A program made the position numbers and the translations under genes. From Gambelia wislizenii (lineage: Eukaryota; Chordata; Lepidosauria; Squamata; Crotaphytidae), in the NCBI GenBank assembly GCA_030847615.1, contig JAUMIR010000003.1:339464256-339528255 (forward strand): a stretch of DNA of 64,000 nucleotides, written 5' to 3'. A model generated the notes under the pieces. The model saw nothing but the letters and a program-made list of their open reading frames with translations. It did no database searches and was not told the DNA's origin. Positions 13,075 through 25,774 of the stretch are shown one piece after another. Every line of letters starts with the position of its first letter. The stretch's first letter is position 1.

Positions 13075-13330
13075 GCCATGCTAGTTGGGGCTACTGGGAC
13101 TTCCCGTCCACCATCCAAACGGCCGCGTGATTCCTACCCCTGTCTATGCTAGCTGGGATTACTGGGATTTATAGTCCACCATCATCCAAAGACTGCATGG
13201 TCAGGGGCAGGAATCATGCAGCCTTTTGGATGATGGTGGAGTGTAAGTCCCATTAGCTCCAGGTAGCATGGAAGGTGTTGAGGAATGCTGAGAGTTCCAG
13301 GCCAATATCGGCTGGAGGGCCGCATGAGTC
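13075..13330. repeat. Palindromic MITE-like repeats
   Basis: GTCCACCATCATCCAAA and TTTGGATGATGGTGGA are inverted around 13200; a further related copy overlaps at the left. Confidence 0.5.
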
Positions 13331-13404
13331 CACCCCCCCCGTGATATTTAGTACAACAAGTGACCCCCCCCCATTTTAATGCACTGTAACTCACTTCAAA
13401 ATGT

Positions 13405-13620
13405 AGTGTGGTATAGAGGCTTGAGCTTTTGGACTATGGTTCTGGAGACCGAGGTTCGAATCCCCACTTGGCCATGAAAAGCCACTGGATGACCTTGGGC
13501 GCTCTCTCAGCCTCAGGCAAAAGAAAACCTTCTCTGAACAGATCTTGCCAAGAAAACCCCAATAGGTTTGTCTTAGAGTCACCATAATAAGTCAGAAATT
13601 ATTTGAAGGCCCCCAACAGC
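13405..13620 (+). repeat. tRNA-derived SINE
   Basis: GTGTGGTATAGAGGCTTGAG, GGTTCGAATCCCCACTTGGC (intact box B), ending CATAATAAGTCAGAAATTA and a CCCAACAGC tail. Confidence 0.78.
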
Positions 13621-14989
13621 ATCCACTTCATCAGATGCTTATCCATGGTGTCATGTATATAAGCAGAGATATATGCACATGGGAAGGAAGGAGAGAGGTG
13701 GTGCAGAAATCAGAGGGAAATCAAATGCATACAATCTGTGAACCTGAGATTTCAGGGGGAGTGTAACCCCATCCAGCACAGGCTGAATCCCTATTCCCTG
13801 ATCTGCCTTCTGACTGACCAGGGCCTCCCCTGTCTTGTATAGATCAAATTTCAATTTGTTCACCTTCATCCAGTCCATTACTGACAGCACACACTGGTTT
13901 AGTACAGAAACAGCTTTCTTGGAATCAGAAGTTCACGGAAGTTGTCCGTGAGTAAAAAACAGCGCAGCCACCTCCAATACTAGCCGCAACACTCACGGAC
14001 GACGCCGAGAGAGAAACGGCATCATCCAAAATGGACCCTTGCTGCGCAGCAGCCTCGTTACTGCTCCGGAGGCTGCTTGCATGGCAAGAGGCTGATTTTA
14101 GCCATCTGAAAATCTCCCCAGAAGGATACATGGTCGATGGTATGGAAAGCCACTGAGAAGTCCAGCAGAACCAACAGGGACACACTCCCTCTGTCCAGTT
14201 CAACTTTTCCAAGTTTTGCAAGCCACATGTAAGAACAGTTTTCTACAAGCTTATTGTTAGTATCAGCTCATGGATCCCAGATGGGTACATACACACAGTG
14301 GTTCAAAGATGTTTGTATACATGTGACCTGTGTATGACACCCACTCTAAATGTGTTGCAAAGAAGCATAATAGTGAATTGTAATGTGAGCTTCCTAAGAC
14401 TGAACTGAATGTCAGTAAGGCTTATTTACGAATAAATGTGGAGTGTTTGTCTTTGGCAAGAATGTAGAAAAGTTCTTTTTTAATACAGTTTGTCAAATCT
14501 TCCAGCCAGCAAGGACATCCTCTCTCTTGCCCTGTTTGACTCAGTTTGCCCTGTTCAAACGCCCTTTTGCTAAAATGGCTGCTCACACTGCAAAATTGCC
14601 CAAGCAGATGAAGCTACAAATTTTGTTTGTTTGCTATGGTACTGGAGAAGTATTCTGTGGATGCCATGGACAGTTAAAAAGACAAATGAGTGGGTCTTAG
14701 AGCAGATTAAGCCATAACTCTCACTAACAGTGAAAATGGCTAAACTGATGCCATCATATCTTGGACATATCGTGAGATGATGTGATTCTTCGGAAAAGAG
14801 AATAGTGCTTGGTAAAGTGGAAGGCAGTCTGTACTACAGAAGGGGGCTTGCACTACAGTGGACTGATTCACTCAAGGAAGCCACAGTCCTGAATTTGGAA
14901 GACTTGAGCAGGGAGACTGATGACTAGGGATCTGGAGATTGCTCATTCATAGGTCAACATAAGTCAAATTCTAGAGCAAATAACAATGA

Positions 14990-15297
14990 TCAACTCAGGA
15001 AACACATTCAAGGGTAGCCATGTAGCAAAACAAAATCTAAAATCCAAAAAAAGTGATAACTTTATTGGCCAACTAAAATGCAAAACACATGATACAAGCT
15101 TTCGAAGCTGTACTGGCTTGCTTCGTCATCAAGCAAAAGATGTTAAAAAAGAAAGAAAAGAAAGAAAAGTGACAATGTTGGAGTCATAGGCCTACATACT
15201 GTTTCAGATGTTACTTGTGTTGCTCAGGAGAGGGATCTCATGTAGGCAGGGGCCACTCCTACTTCTTGGCCATGCGGAGTTGAGACAAAAGACAGTA
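14990..15297 (-). mobile_element. Penelope-like repeat
   Basis: On the minus strand it reads TTGATGACGAAGCAAGCCAG, AGCTTCGAAAGCTTG, a TTGGCCAATAAAG block and ATTTTAGATTTTG. A Tigger-like MITE starts at its plus-strand end (15298). It shares about 300 bases with the parts at 26560-27140. Confidence 0.5.
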
Positions 15298-15527
15298 CAG
15301 TTGTCCCTTCACATTCACTGGGGTTTGGTTCCAGGACCCCCTGTGACTACCCAAATCCGTGAATACTCAAGTCCCATTATATGCAATGGCATAGCAAAAT
15401 GGTGTCCCTTATATAAGATGGCAAAATCAAGCTTTGCTTTTTGGATTATTATTTTTTAAAGAATATTTTCAAGCCATGAAAACTTAAAACAGTGAATGCC
15501 AAGTCCGTGAATGTGGAGGGACAACTG
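15298..15527 (+). mobile_element. Tigger-like MITE
   Basis: A 230-bp element with inverted termini CAGTTGTCCCTTCA and GAGGGACAACTG flanked by TA on both sides. The ends resemble the CAGTTGWCCCT termini of mammalian Tigger (TcMar) elements. No transposase frame. Confidence 0.85.
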
Positions 15528-18199
15528 TACTGTTCTCAGTTTGCCTGTTGCTGAAAAAAAAGGGAATTTGCTCTCCTAACTACAGCTCTCCGTGGAGCTG
15601 TCCAAGGTACTGTTTTACACCTGAACTCATGCCTTGCCTTTGCTTGTTTCCCCTGTCTTACTTTACAGCAAGGGTGGGAATTGTTAGAACAGCAATTCCT
15701 ACCAGCACTAGCCAGCACAGCAATGGTGAGGAATACTGTACTGTTCAACAACATCAGGGTTGCTACATGATTCCCACCTTTACTTTGCCGGAACCAGGAC
15801 TTGACTTGGCTTTGCCTAACCCTGTCGTGCTTTGCCAAAACCAGTTCTTTGCCCTGCTCTGCTTTGCTTATCTCTGCCTTTGCAGAACTCCTTCCTGGTG
15901 CAGAACACTCATACTGCCAGGCACAATGCCTGAATGAAAACAATCACATTTTCAAGCTCTTCTACTCACCCTCCAAAGGGTTTCAGATAGATAGGACAGC
16001 AAGTTGCTATCAAAACTAAACAGAATTTTCCAATTTGCCCATTTCATTTGCCTTTCTGTTTCCTTTCCTTGTCATCTTCCTATGACCTACAGAGGCTGCA
16101 TTACTTTAAAAAAAAGTGTGGTGTAGTGATTTGAGTGTTGGACTAGGACACTGGGAGACCAGCGTTCAAATCCCCATTTGGCCATGGAAACCCACTACAT
16201 GACCTTGGGCAAGTCACACTCTCTCAGCTTCAGATGAGGCCAAAGTCAACCCCCTTCTGAACAAATCTTGCCAAGAAAACACCATTATAGGGTCACCTTA
16301 GGGTCACCATAAGTCAGAAACAAATTGAAGGCATACAACAACACCAATGCTAGAAATTTGGGAATTGAAGGAAAACTTCATTGAGGGCAGAATTCTTATT
16401 TGAAGGGGCAATACGGCCCCTCCATAGTTACACTCCTGGCTATAGTCCAACATAGTGCACAAGCACTAGGTTAGGTAAGACTAGTGTCTGAAATAGGAGT
16501 CTATTCCAGGGGTCACTTTGGTCATTTTTGGTTTATTCTAGAGATGTTCCACTCTTTCTTACTTTCCTTGCCATTCCCTTCAGCCCATTTCCACATCCAT
16601 CTCCAAATTCAGTCCTCCCCCACTTAAGGAGCCTGTACAATAATTTGAACATATTTTTGTGCACCTTTTCTCCCACTACAAACCTTTTAATTTTCCCAGT
16701 GTGTACTTTTGTAAGTGATTCCCCCCAATGTAACGCAGTTGTCTTGTCAGCATAATTTCGCCTAATATATATGCTTTAGTGTGAACATTTTGAGTTGGGG
16801 ACTGCATTGCAAGATCTTGCAAAATTCAGATTTTACTGGACAAATGTATTCCTATTTATATATAGGTCTGAGACAGCAAACTGTAGGATTGGTTTTGATA
16901 TTTTTATTGAGCAGATTGCAGCAGATCCCCCAGTGCATTGTGAGCTTCTAGTACAAAACAGGACATAAAACATGCAGGATGCTCAGTAAAGTTATAAAGC
17001 AGAACTTATGTTTATTATGGCAGAGAATAATAAACTTTATTCACTTTTCCTGAATAAGAAAAGTAGATAGATAGAAGAGAGTTACCTAACTTGGAATGAA
17101 AGAGTCCTGACAGCTGACTCTCATGAGTGTGTGAAAGACATATTGAGACAGAGCTGCCTCAAAACATGCTAACTTCTAGCTTCTTAGACAAAGGGTTGTA
17201 AAACACTAAAGCTACTTGAAGCAGAGGGGGGGAGTGACCTTTGCATGCAGATAGGAAGTAAATACAGATCAGGAACACACACAGAGTTGTAAACAAGTGT
17301 TGATGCTTCTTCACTTCCAACATAAACAGGGTAAATTTATACAAATTTAGGACTGTTTTTTCTTCCATCTTTTCTCTTCCATCTTTTGCATCCATACCAT
17401 TCACTTGCTGCCACTGACACTCAAACCAAGGAAAACTCTTCACCCTGCAGACCTACAAAACATGAAACTAACCAAATTAAGTAAGAAAGTATGTCAAGTC
17501 ACACTCATGCTGTTCTACTAAGAGAAATAACCACACCACTCTTCTAGCTACACCGGTTTCTCTCCATCTCTATATTGCTTTATTTCTAGTCACAGTATGA
17601 TATGCATTCAGTGTGTCTCATGAGCTTTTCCAGTGTATTCATAAATAATGTCATTAAACTTTGAACATCTCAGTGATATTGTGGAATGAGTGACAAAATG
17701 AGGAATATTGCTTTAGCATTGTAATAAACCTACATTACAGAAATATAAGACACTACTAACCTACTGCTTAAGCTGAAGAAATGATAACATTGTGAATCAC
17801 ATTTCCTCTTCCATGTAAAGAGATAAACAAAAATCCAGACACATTAAAAGTAATGAGTTCCAGTCTTAGTTCTCCAGAGAAATATGTTTCATAGCTGCTT
17901 TACTGAAATTTGCAGGAAACTCATATGTAAGACAAATGGGAGTCATCAGTATATGCATTCCAAAAGCATCACAATTAATAAATATGTGTACAGAACAGCA
18001 GTTTACTAGCTAGCATTCTAAATTGTTCAGTTCCAGTGTGAATTCAGTTTCTATATAGGTACTGTATAGAAACTATGCTAGTAGGACACAAATATGGAGC
18101 GTTTTAGCATTCGCCCTAAACAGTTACTAACATATTGCAAAAAAATCTTGTGGAAATTGACTTTATATTTACATCTGCCAGGGATGCTAGGAGTCATAG
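15528..18199. other. Intergenic DNA, no gene seen
   Basis: Contains one SINE (16111-16345). The 135-codon minus-strand and 129-codon plus-strand frames at 15.54-15.94 kb overlap each other and show no recognisable domain. Confidence 0.55.
16111..16345 (+). repeat. tRNA-derived SINE
   Basis: GTGTGGTGTAGTGATTTGAG, GTTCAAATCCCCATTTGGCC, then CCATAAGTCAGAAACAAATTG and ACAACAACACC. Confidence 0.8.
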
Positions 18200-18812
18200 G
18201 GCTTGTCTATATGGTGAAATACTCCTCATATAATTCAAGGAGAATACCCAATGGGATCCCACATCGTTTTGCCATATTTGGGAGGAACGGGGGACTCCAA
18301 ATGTTTTTTTTTTTTTTTGAACTCCAAAGGAAATGCATATTCCCACTCGTTGGGACAACCAATTCATTTTGCTGTGCATTCGCAATAAGAGCAGAAGTGG
18401 AAAGCTGATTGGTTGGACATGTGCAAAGGGAGGAGCTTGCTTGCAAGGCAAGCACCCAGAACCGCCATGTTGGATTTTCGCTGTTGTGATCGTGAGATGA
18501 GGTGATGAAACAGCCTTTCCCCCCTCTTTTTTTCTGTTTATTTAAGCAGAAGATTGCACTTCCACACCTTGGATTTGCTTTTCTTTAAAAAAAAATATAC
18601 TGTTCGGCAGCAACAACTGGTGACAGCAAAAACATGAGTAATTCACTCACCATCTTGATTCACAGGCATGCCCGTTTGAACAACAAACGCGTATGGATTC
18701 ACATGCCTGCGATCTGGGGGGGGGAACCATGGAGACAAATGAAAGCTACTGCGAATTGGCGTTAGTGTGCATCAATCCACATTTTATTCCCTTGTGTAGA
18801 CAAGCCCAATAG
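18200..18812. mobile_element. MITE with GGGCTTGTCTA inverted ends
   Basis: Starts GGGCTTGTCTATATGG and ends TTGTGTAGACAAGCCC, inverted. The interior includes GCCATGTTGGATTTTCGC, shared in reverse orientation with 53.1 kb. No frame with transposase features. Confidence 0.65.
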
Positions 18813-20394
18813 TCCAGCACATTGAAAGGGCAGTGGGTTGAGGAAGGCCAATTTAGATGATACCAAAGTGAGATCTGCTATAGACTGTTCCTTTGTGGAG
18901 TGTTGAGATTCAAGATTCCAACCACCCATCTATATCCAATTGCAGAATACTCTATTTCCCTTCCTCACATTTTACTATTTGTCCCAAGAAGTCATACTCA
19001 GTTCCACTGATTCATTTCCTTCCCCCATCTTTGTCAGGTGGGGTAGTCTAAAGAGTTTCTTTTGTACTTCTGCAAATTTGAGGGCCTCCCCAAACCTCAT
19101 AATTTCTTTTTGCGTACTTGAATAGGTGGTGCAATTTTGACAGTATGAGGACTGGCACTCAGACAACTGAGATTTGTGCTTAGCAATCGGAAATATTATT
19201 TGTTTAATTTTATTTTTCACATATGCTCCATCTTAGCTTTTACTGGAGAGGTAATTCTGGCTAGTAGGTATCCAATATGGTTATTGCACTCATGGAAGCA
19301 GCTTCAATAAATGTAAGCATGGGGGCACCTCCCTCCCTCCTGCAGTTCTTCTCCTGAAATGCCCCCCAAATCAAGTCCAGAACACTGGGAAATATGCAAG
19401 AGCAGGTTATGGGTGCCAGAGAACTTTATCAGATGTGCAAAAATTGCACAATTACGACATCACAGTAGTGCAAATGGGTCCTGCCATTGCATGACATTGT
19501 CATCCTCGCATGGTCAAACTGTGCTCCAGCCACGAATAAGATGCCACTTTTCATTGATGGGACAAGCCACCAATAGCTCTCAATATCGCTTATTTTGCTG
19601 TATTGAAGAGGGTGCAAAACCACATCCCACCGTAATTGCAAGATTACTGCATGAATGGGCAGTCCTCTTTTCCCCCTCCCCGTTTCCAGTGAGAAAACTT
19701 CTGGGTGAGAACATGAAAGCATCTACAGGATGCTCTTTTTATGAACTGTCCTGTTTTGTTTGCACATTTTTAGGTTTGTTTAAGTGTTTTGTGTGTTCAT
19801 TTACCTTGTAAATTCAGGGGTTTGTGGAGTTTTTGAAGTATGCTTGCATCTTCTCATGAGAATCGCCAAAATCTCACCCATGCTAAATCACGGAAATAAA
19901 ATCCCATTCTTAAAGTGCTAGTATGATCATTCCATGGGAGTTGTATCATGTGATTACAGTGACATGTGATAATAAGTATAATAATGCCACTATCTTTCCA
20001 CTTTCCTCAATAGTGGAATTACAGCATTTTTGGCTACTAGTCTGATAGTCCACAGAGGGCTAGAGTGGGGAGGGGCAAAAATCACAACACTCATAATGGA
20101 ATTGTTCTGTTAGATTAAGGCCTCTCCTGTCTAACTATACCACATCTAACAGCTGGTGTGAATATGACTAAATGCTTCCCCATGGAAAGCAGGGGGGACT
20201 GTGCATAAATAAAAAAAAACCAACAGCATAGGAAAATGCTATACAGTACTAGCATACTCTCCAAGTGTCCTGATTTGGTAGGGACAGTCCTGATTAACCC
20301 TCTGTCCCAGCTTCTCTCGCCTCCTTCCCTTTCCCCCATTGTCTGCTTACTTCAGTTGCTGCTGGAGTTTGTTATACAATGGAAAGGAGAAGCC

Positions 20395-22577
20395 AGGCAT
20401 AGTCAGACACGCATTCTTGACTTTAGGAGAGCTGATTTCAATAAACTCAGGGAAATACTGGGGATGATCCCATGGTCAAGAATACTAAAAGAGAAGGGAC
20501 CTCAAGACGGATGGGACTTTCTCAAAAGGGAGATACTGAAGGCACAATTTCAAACAGTACCATTGAGAAATAAAAATGGGAGGTGTCTCAAGAAACCAGG
20601 ATGGATGACTAAAGAACTTTCAATGGAGCTAAGTTTTAAACGGAACATGTATAGGAAATGGAAAAGGGGGGAAATCACCAAAGAAGAATTCAAACAGATA
20701 GCGAACACGTGTAGGAGTAAAGTCAGAAAAGCTAAAGCGCAGAATGAGCTCAGGCTTGCTAGGGAGGTTAAGAACAATAAAAAGGGTTTTTTTGGGTATG
20801 TCCGCAGCAAAAGGAGGAAGAAGGAAATGATAGGGCCGCTACGTGGAGAAGATGGCAAAATGCTAACAGGGGACAGAGAAAAGGCAGAATTACTCAACAC
20901 CTTCTTTGCCTCAGTGTTTTCAGAAAAGGAAAAGGAGGACCAACCTGAGGAGAATGGAACAGAGGACACAATAGGGGAAATCCAGCTCAAAATAAGTAAA
21001 GAGGTAGTACAGGAATACCTTCTTAATCTAAATGAATTTAAATCTCCAGGACCAGATGAACTACATCCAAGAGTATTAAAAGAGCTGGCAAATATAATCT
21101 CAGAGCCATTGGCAATAATATTTGAGAACTCCTGGAGAACAGGAGAAGTCCCAGCAGACTGGAGGAGGGCAAACGTTGTTCCCATCTTCAAAAAGGGGAA
21201 AAAAGAGGATCCCAACAACTATCGTCCAGTTAGTCTGACATCAATACCAGGGAAGATTCTAGAACAGATCATTAAACAGAGAGTCTGTGAACATTTAGAA
21301 GGCAATGCCATAATCACAAAAAGTCAGCATGGGTTTCAGAGAAACAAGTCATGCCAGACTAATCTGATCTCTTTTTTTGATAAAGTTACCAGCTTGGTAG
21401 ATGAAGGGAATGCTGTGGACATTGCATACCTTGATTTCAGTAAGGCCTTTGACAAGGTTCCCCATGACATTCTTGCAAACAAGCTTGTAAAATGTGGGCT
21501 AGACAAGTTAACTGTTCAATGGATTTGTAATTGGTTGACCGGCCGAACCCAAAGGGTGCTCAGCAGTGGCTCCTCTTCCTCTTGGAAAGATGTGACCAGT
21601 GGGGTGCCACAGGGTTCTGTCCTGGGCCCAGTGCTATTCAACATCTTTATCAATGACTTAGATGAGGGAATTAGGGGCATACTTATCAAATTTGCAGATG
21701 ACACCAAATTGGGAGGAGTAGCTAATACCCTAGAGGACAGGATCAAAATTCAGAATGACCTGGATAGACTGGAGAGCTGGGCCAAACCTAACAAAATGAA
21801 ATTCAATACGGAGAAATGTAAAGTACTGCATTTAGGGCGGAAAAATGAAATGCATAAATATAGGATGGGAGAGACCTGGCTGAATGAGACTACGTGCGAA
21901 AGGGATCTAGGAGTCCTAGTAGACCACAAGTTGAACATGAGCCAACAGTGTGATGCGGCAGCTAAAAAGGCCAATGCAATTTTGGGCTGTATCAATAGAA
22001 GTATAGTGTCTAGATCAAGGGAAGTAATAGTGCCACTCTATTCTGCCTTGGTCAGACCTCACTTAGAATACTGTGTCCAGTTCTGGGCACCACAATTCAG
22101 AAAGGATATTGACAAATTGGAGCGTGTCCAGAGAAGGGCAACTAAAATGGTGAAAGGTCTGGAAACGATGCCTTATGAGGAGAAACTTAGGGAGCTGGGT
22201 ATGTTTAGCCTGGAAAAAAGACGGTTTAGAGGTGATATGATAGCCCTGTTTAAGTATTTGAAGGGATGTCACGCTGAGGATGGAGCAGGCTTATTTTCTG
22301 CTGCTCCAGAGACTGGAACACGGAGCAATGGGTGCAAGCTCCAGGAACAGAGATTCCACCTCAACATGAGGAGGAACTTTTTGACAGTAAGAGCTGTTCG
22401 GCAGTGGAACACGCTCCCTCGGAGCGTGGTGGGGTCTCCTTCCTTGGAGGTCTTTAAACAGAGGCTGGATGGCCATTTGTCGGGGATGCTTTGATTGTGA
22501 TTTCCTGCGTGGCAGGGGGGTTGGACTGGATGGCCCTCGTGGTCTCTTCCAACTCTGCAATTCTATGATTCTATGAA
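20395..22577 (+). mobile_element. CR1 LINE, 5'-truncated, with long open RT frame
   Basis: Non-LTR retrotransposon of the chicken repeat 1 clade. One frame stays open from 20236 to 22494 (752 codons). About the first 55 codons are flanking sequence and the rest is CR1 ORF2. Visible motifs are SPGPDELHPRVLKEL, NYRPVSLTSIPGKILEQI, YLDFSKAFDKVPH, GVPQGSVLGPVLFNIFINDL and the catalytic FADD (FADDTKLGG), then the C-terminal [11 protein letters not shown] and WNTLPRSVV. The 3' end is the CR1 signature of repeated ATTCTATG after GGATGGCCCTCGTGGTCTCTTCC. The apurinic endonuclease domain is missing, so the copy is truncated and cannot move alone. The open frame shows it is young. Confidence 0.93.
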
Positions 22578-22784
22578 AATGAGTTCAAAGTGCAAATGTA
22601 GTCTTCGCTCAATTGACTCAGCGATGGTGGGGAAAGAGAGAGGAGGCAGAATCTTGCCTTTCCCAGTAGGCTCAGGCAAAAGCAAGCTGTTGCAGCCTCT
22701 CCTAGCTTTCTCTTCTTCCTTATTAATAACTTTTGCCATCTTGGCCGCATTCTGATATTGCTTGGCTGCTAGTATCCTGGGGGT

Positions 22785-23120
22785 CAGCTACACGGCAAAA
22801 TAAATCCGCAAAGACTTCGCAAAGAGTCCTAATAGTTCCCACATCTTTCGGATCAAAGTCACCGTATTCAGAAGCAGGGGGGCAAAAAAACAGAAAAAAC
22901 AACCCATGAGCTATGCGGTATCAGCTTTCACTATTTCCCCCTACTTTTTTGATAAAGTTGGCGAAAATGCACATAATCAGTTGTGTGAACTACCAATACG
23001 CAAAAGGCTGTGCGAACTATCAGCAATCTTCCTGAAACAGCCACAGCAGAGTTGAGCCATGATTGGTTGGACCGGCTACAGAAGGGGCAGACTTGCAAGA
23101 GATGAGAGGAGACTCAAACT
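22785..23120. repeat. MITE-like sequence
   Basis: Shares GCCATGATTGGTTGGACC and GTGTGAACTACC with 2490-2830. The TIR ends are not resolved. Confidence 0.4.
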
Positions 23121-23524
23121 AAAAGATCCAGCCAGCAGTTAGAGTGGCCCTGCTGTTCCCTCCCTTCCTCCCTCCCCACCAAAAAGCTTTGGATCACAAG
23201 AAGAAGGAAGAAGCAGCAGCACCGAATCATGCCTCCTTTCTGGGGGTCACCAATGGTTCAGAGCTGCACCTGGATGGAGGGGTGGGTGGATGGAGGGAAG
23301 GAGGGAGGGAAGGATGGTTGACCGGCTCTGGCAGTGGGTCCCCCCCACACTCTCTCCCCCTTGAGCTTTGTCTCCTCTCCTCCGCCTCCTTCCTCCTCTC
23401 TCTGCTGTTCTCTGGCTGGAGCTCAGGCTGAAAACATGCTCTGCTCCAGTGTGCAAAAAGCAGGTGGAGACATTGTTGTTTTGTCAGGCCTGATTGCATA
23501 TGGGGAAAGGGCCTTTAATACCAT

Positions 23525-24030
23525 GCTGTATTGTCTATGGGCTCATCTACATGGGCCAGAATATGCTGGCTCCCTGCCAGCATAGATGTGGTATTCTAGC
23601 TACAGATCTGGCTAGTCCTCCCCTGTTACTAACACAAAGCCACTGCCACCTGCGTCCCACTCTCTGGATCCAGACAGGAGGCCTGTAGCACATGAGCATG
23701 GCTCCCTGCATATGGCCAGGCTGGTCACATGCTGCGGGTCTGCTTCCTGGGTCCAGAGAGTGTGACACAGACAGCAGCTGCAGCGATAGGCAGGGATGGT
23801 GTAGCCCCAAGGGGCCCGATCTGTTTCTTCCAAAGAGAAATGTTTTTTCCCCCAGGTATTTTAATATAATGGTTTATCGGGCTTTATCCCGTATTAGCCC
23901 CATCTTAGCTCTGGGCGTCATGAGGACTGCCCATGGACAAAACGGGGCAAAAGGCCTGCATCACTAGGACTGCAGGGCTCAAAGATAGGGAGAAGACAGG
24001 GTAAACAGCCTGTCTAGACAAAGCCAAAGT
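23525..24030. repeat. Possible MITE with GGGCT...TCTACA ends
   Basis: Begins GGGCTCATCTACATGGGCC and ends CCTGTCTAGACAAAGCC, weakly inverted and like the 18.2-kb element. The interior has repeated GGGTCCAGAGAGTG-type words in both orientations. Confidence 0.35.
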
Positions 24031-25089
24031 TTGTCAATTGATCAGTAATGGGAGACTAGCCTCTAAAGGGACAACTAGCTACCATGCCCATTCCAGAAGA
24101 AAGAAATTTATTTTTCCTAGCCCACAATACACACTGGTTACATAAATATGTTTTTTCTATTGCATGTTGCACTGGAAAAACTGACAAATCTGTACAAAGA
24201 AGCTGTTTCCCCCACCCCCAACAGTTCTTCCTTCAAATGGCACTTCTGAACAAAACTTAAGTGAAGCATATACAAAAGCTAAAATATCCCCTATTTTCAT
24301 GTTCTTATACTATCTGATAATATATGAAGAGCTATTTCCCAGCTCCTCCAAGTAGTTTAAAGAAAAAACAGTTCAAGAAACAGGTGATGGCTGCTGGAAT
24401 ACTGATTCCCAGCCCCCTGTGTTCCTTCACCACCCTATTACATCAAATATCTCCTTGAACTAAGCAGTAACTTACTTTTACTGGCTACAGATTCTATTCT
24501 GTGCATAAAGTCAGCAAAAGGGATGGAAACAGGGTGCATGGTTTTTTGGGTTGTGGTGCCCTGGAATTTACTCACTGCCTTACATTAATGGGCTAAAATG
24601 AATTGCTCTTCCCAACTACAGTAGACCTATTGATTCAGCTGCTGCATGGTAAATCCCATCAATTCTGTGGGTCTATTTTAGCTAGGACTAGCAATTGGAT
24701 GTAGGTCAATGTTATCGTTCCAGGCTTTCAACCTTGGGTGGACACAACTCTTTTTTAATTCTCACTGTGGTTGCGTTACCATGCCGTACAACCCCCTCCC
24801 TATAATATCTCATAATTAGCAATATTGGACACTTCAAAGGGGTCAAGTAGACCAGGGTGATCCAAAGTGAGGTCAGATGGAGGTTACAAGGACCTGGGAA
24901 GGTGTCCTAGCAATATTTTAGTAAACACACCTAAGCTAGGATTAAGCGACAGTAAACAAAACTATTAAGGAGGTATATGCTAATTCTTTCTTAGGCCCCT
25001 TGGCAGTGAGTCATACCTCCTAAATATCAACTGACCTACACAACCCAAATTCCCAGGAAATATCCCTCAGAAACCCCTCCTGTCTTACA

Positions 25090-25550
25090 ATGTGAGATTG
25101 TCATAAACCCACCAATTCCTATCTCCCAGCCATTTATAGCAATCAGCTAAATTTTGGTTTCCTTTGTTTAAATGGTGGGAAACCCATCTAAGCTTTGTTC
25201 TAGCTGAAGAACCCCCTTCAGGATACATAGTGGGTATAAATATCTGCCCCAAACAATAACCAGGTGTACCACTGTGGATAAGACCCAGCCACTCTCTTTG
25301 TTGGGTGAGCCCCTGGATCAGAACTTCCAGTCCCGTTCTCAGACTTCAGTCTGAGTATTTCACTACTCTTCAAGACTGGTAAGTACCACCCTATCTCCCA
25401 AATCTATTCCTCTATCCAGCCTTTCTGCCTTAATCCTTTGATAACCTTGAGTGGTTCTTGTGAGTGTTGTTGGATGTGTGTTTGCTTTTTGTGTTATTTC
25501 CAATAAAAACATTTGATTTCACTTTAACCTGGAGTTGTCTACAGTTAGTA
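25090..25550 (+). repeat. Possible solo LTR of an endogenous retroelement
   Basis: Has an LTR-like order: a TATA box (GGGTATAAATATC at 25233), then about 265 bases later AATAAA (25502) followed by a GT/T-rich stretch. No second copy is in the window, and TG/CA ends and target duplication could not be fixed. Confidence 0.4.
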
Positions 25551-25774
25551 CCGTACTGGTATATATAGGTGAAAAGATCCCAAAGTTATCTGCCTCTTGT
25601 AGCATTCCATTTGAGCTAATACTAATTCCCCAAAATATAAATATAAGCATTGGCATCATGTGTGTGGCTCTAACCCCCCCCCCCTTCTTCAGGTAACAGT
25701 TGTTTAGGACACTGCCTTTTATTGTTGTAAATTGTTCTGTTATCTTATTTGGTTTTATGAACTGTTGCAAATCA

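Noticed and set aside
12558..13152. Several overlapping frames of 110-190 codons in the CpG-rich promoter
   Set aside because: GC-rich DNA has few stop codons; frames overlap on both strands and none resembles a protein family.
15536..15943. 129- and 135-codon frames on opposite strands
   Set aside because: They shadow each other, have no domain, and sit among repeats.
20550..21218. 222-codon minus-strand frame
   Set aside because: Antisense shadow of the CR1 reverse transcriptase frame.
23144..23499. Pro/Ser/Gly-rich frames on both strands
   Set aside because: Low-complexity CT/GA-rich DNA, not coding.
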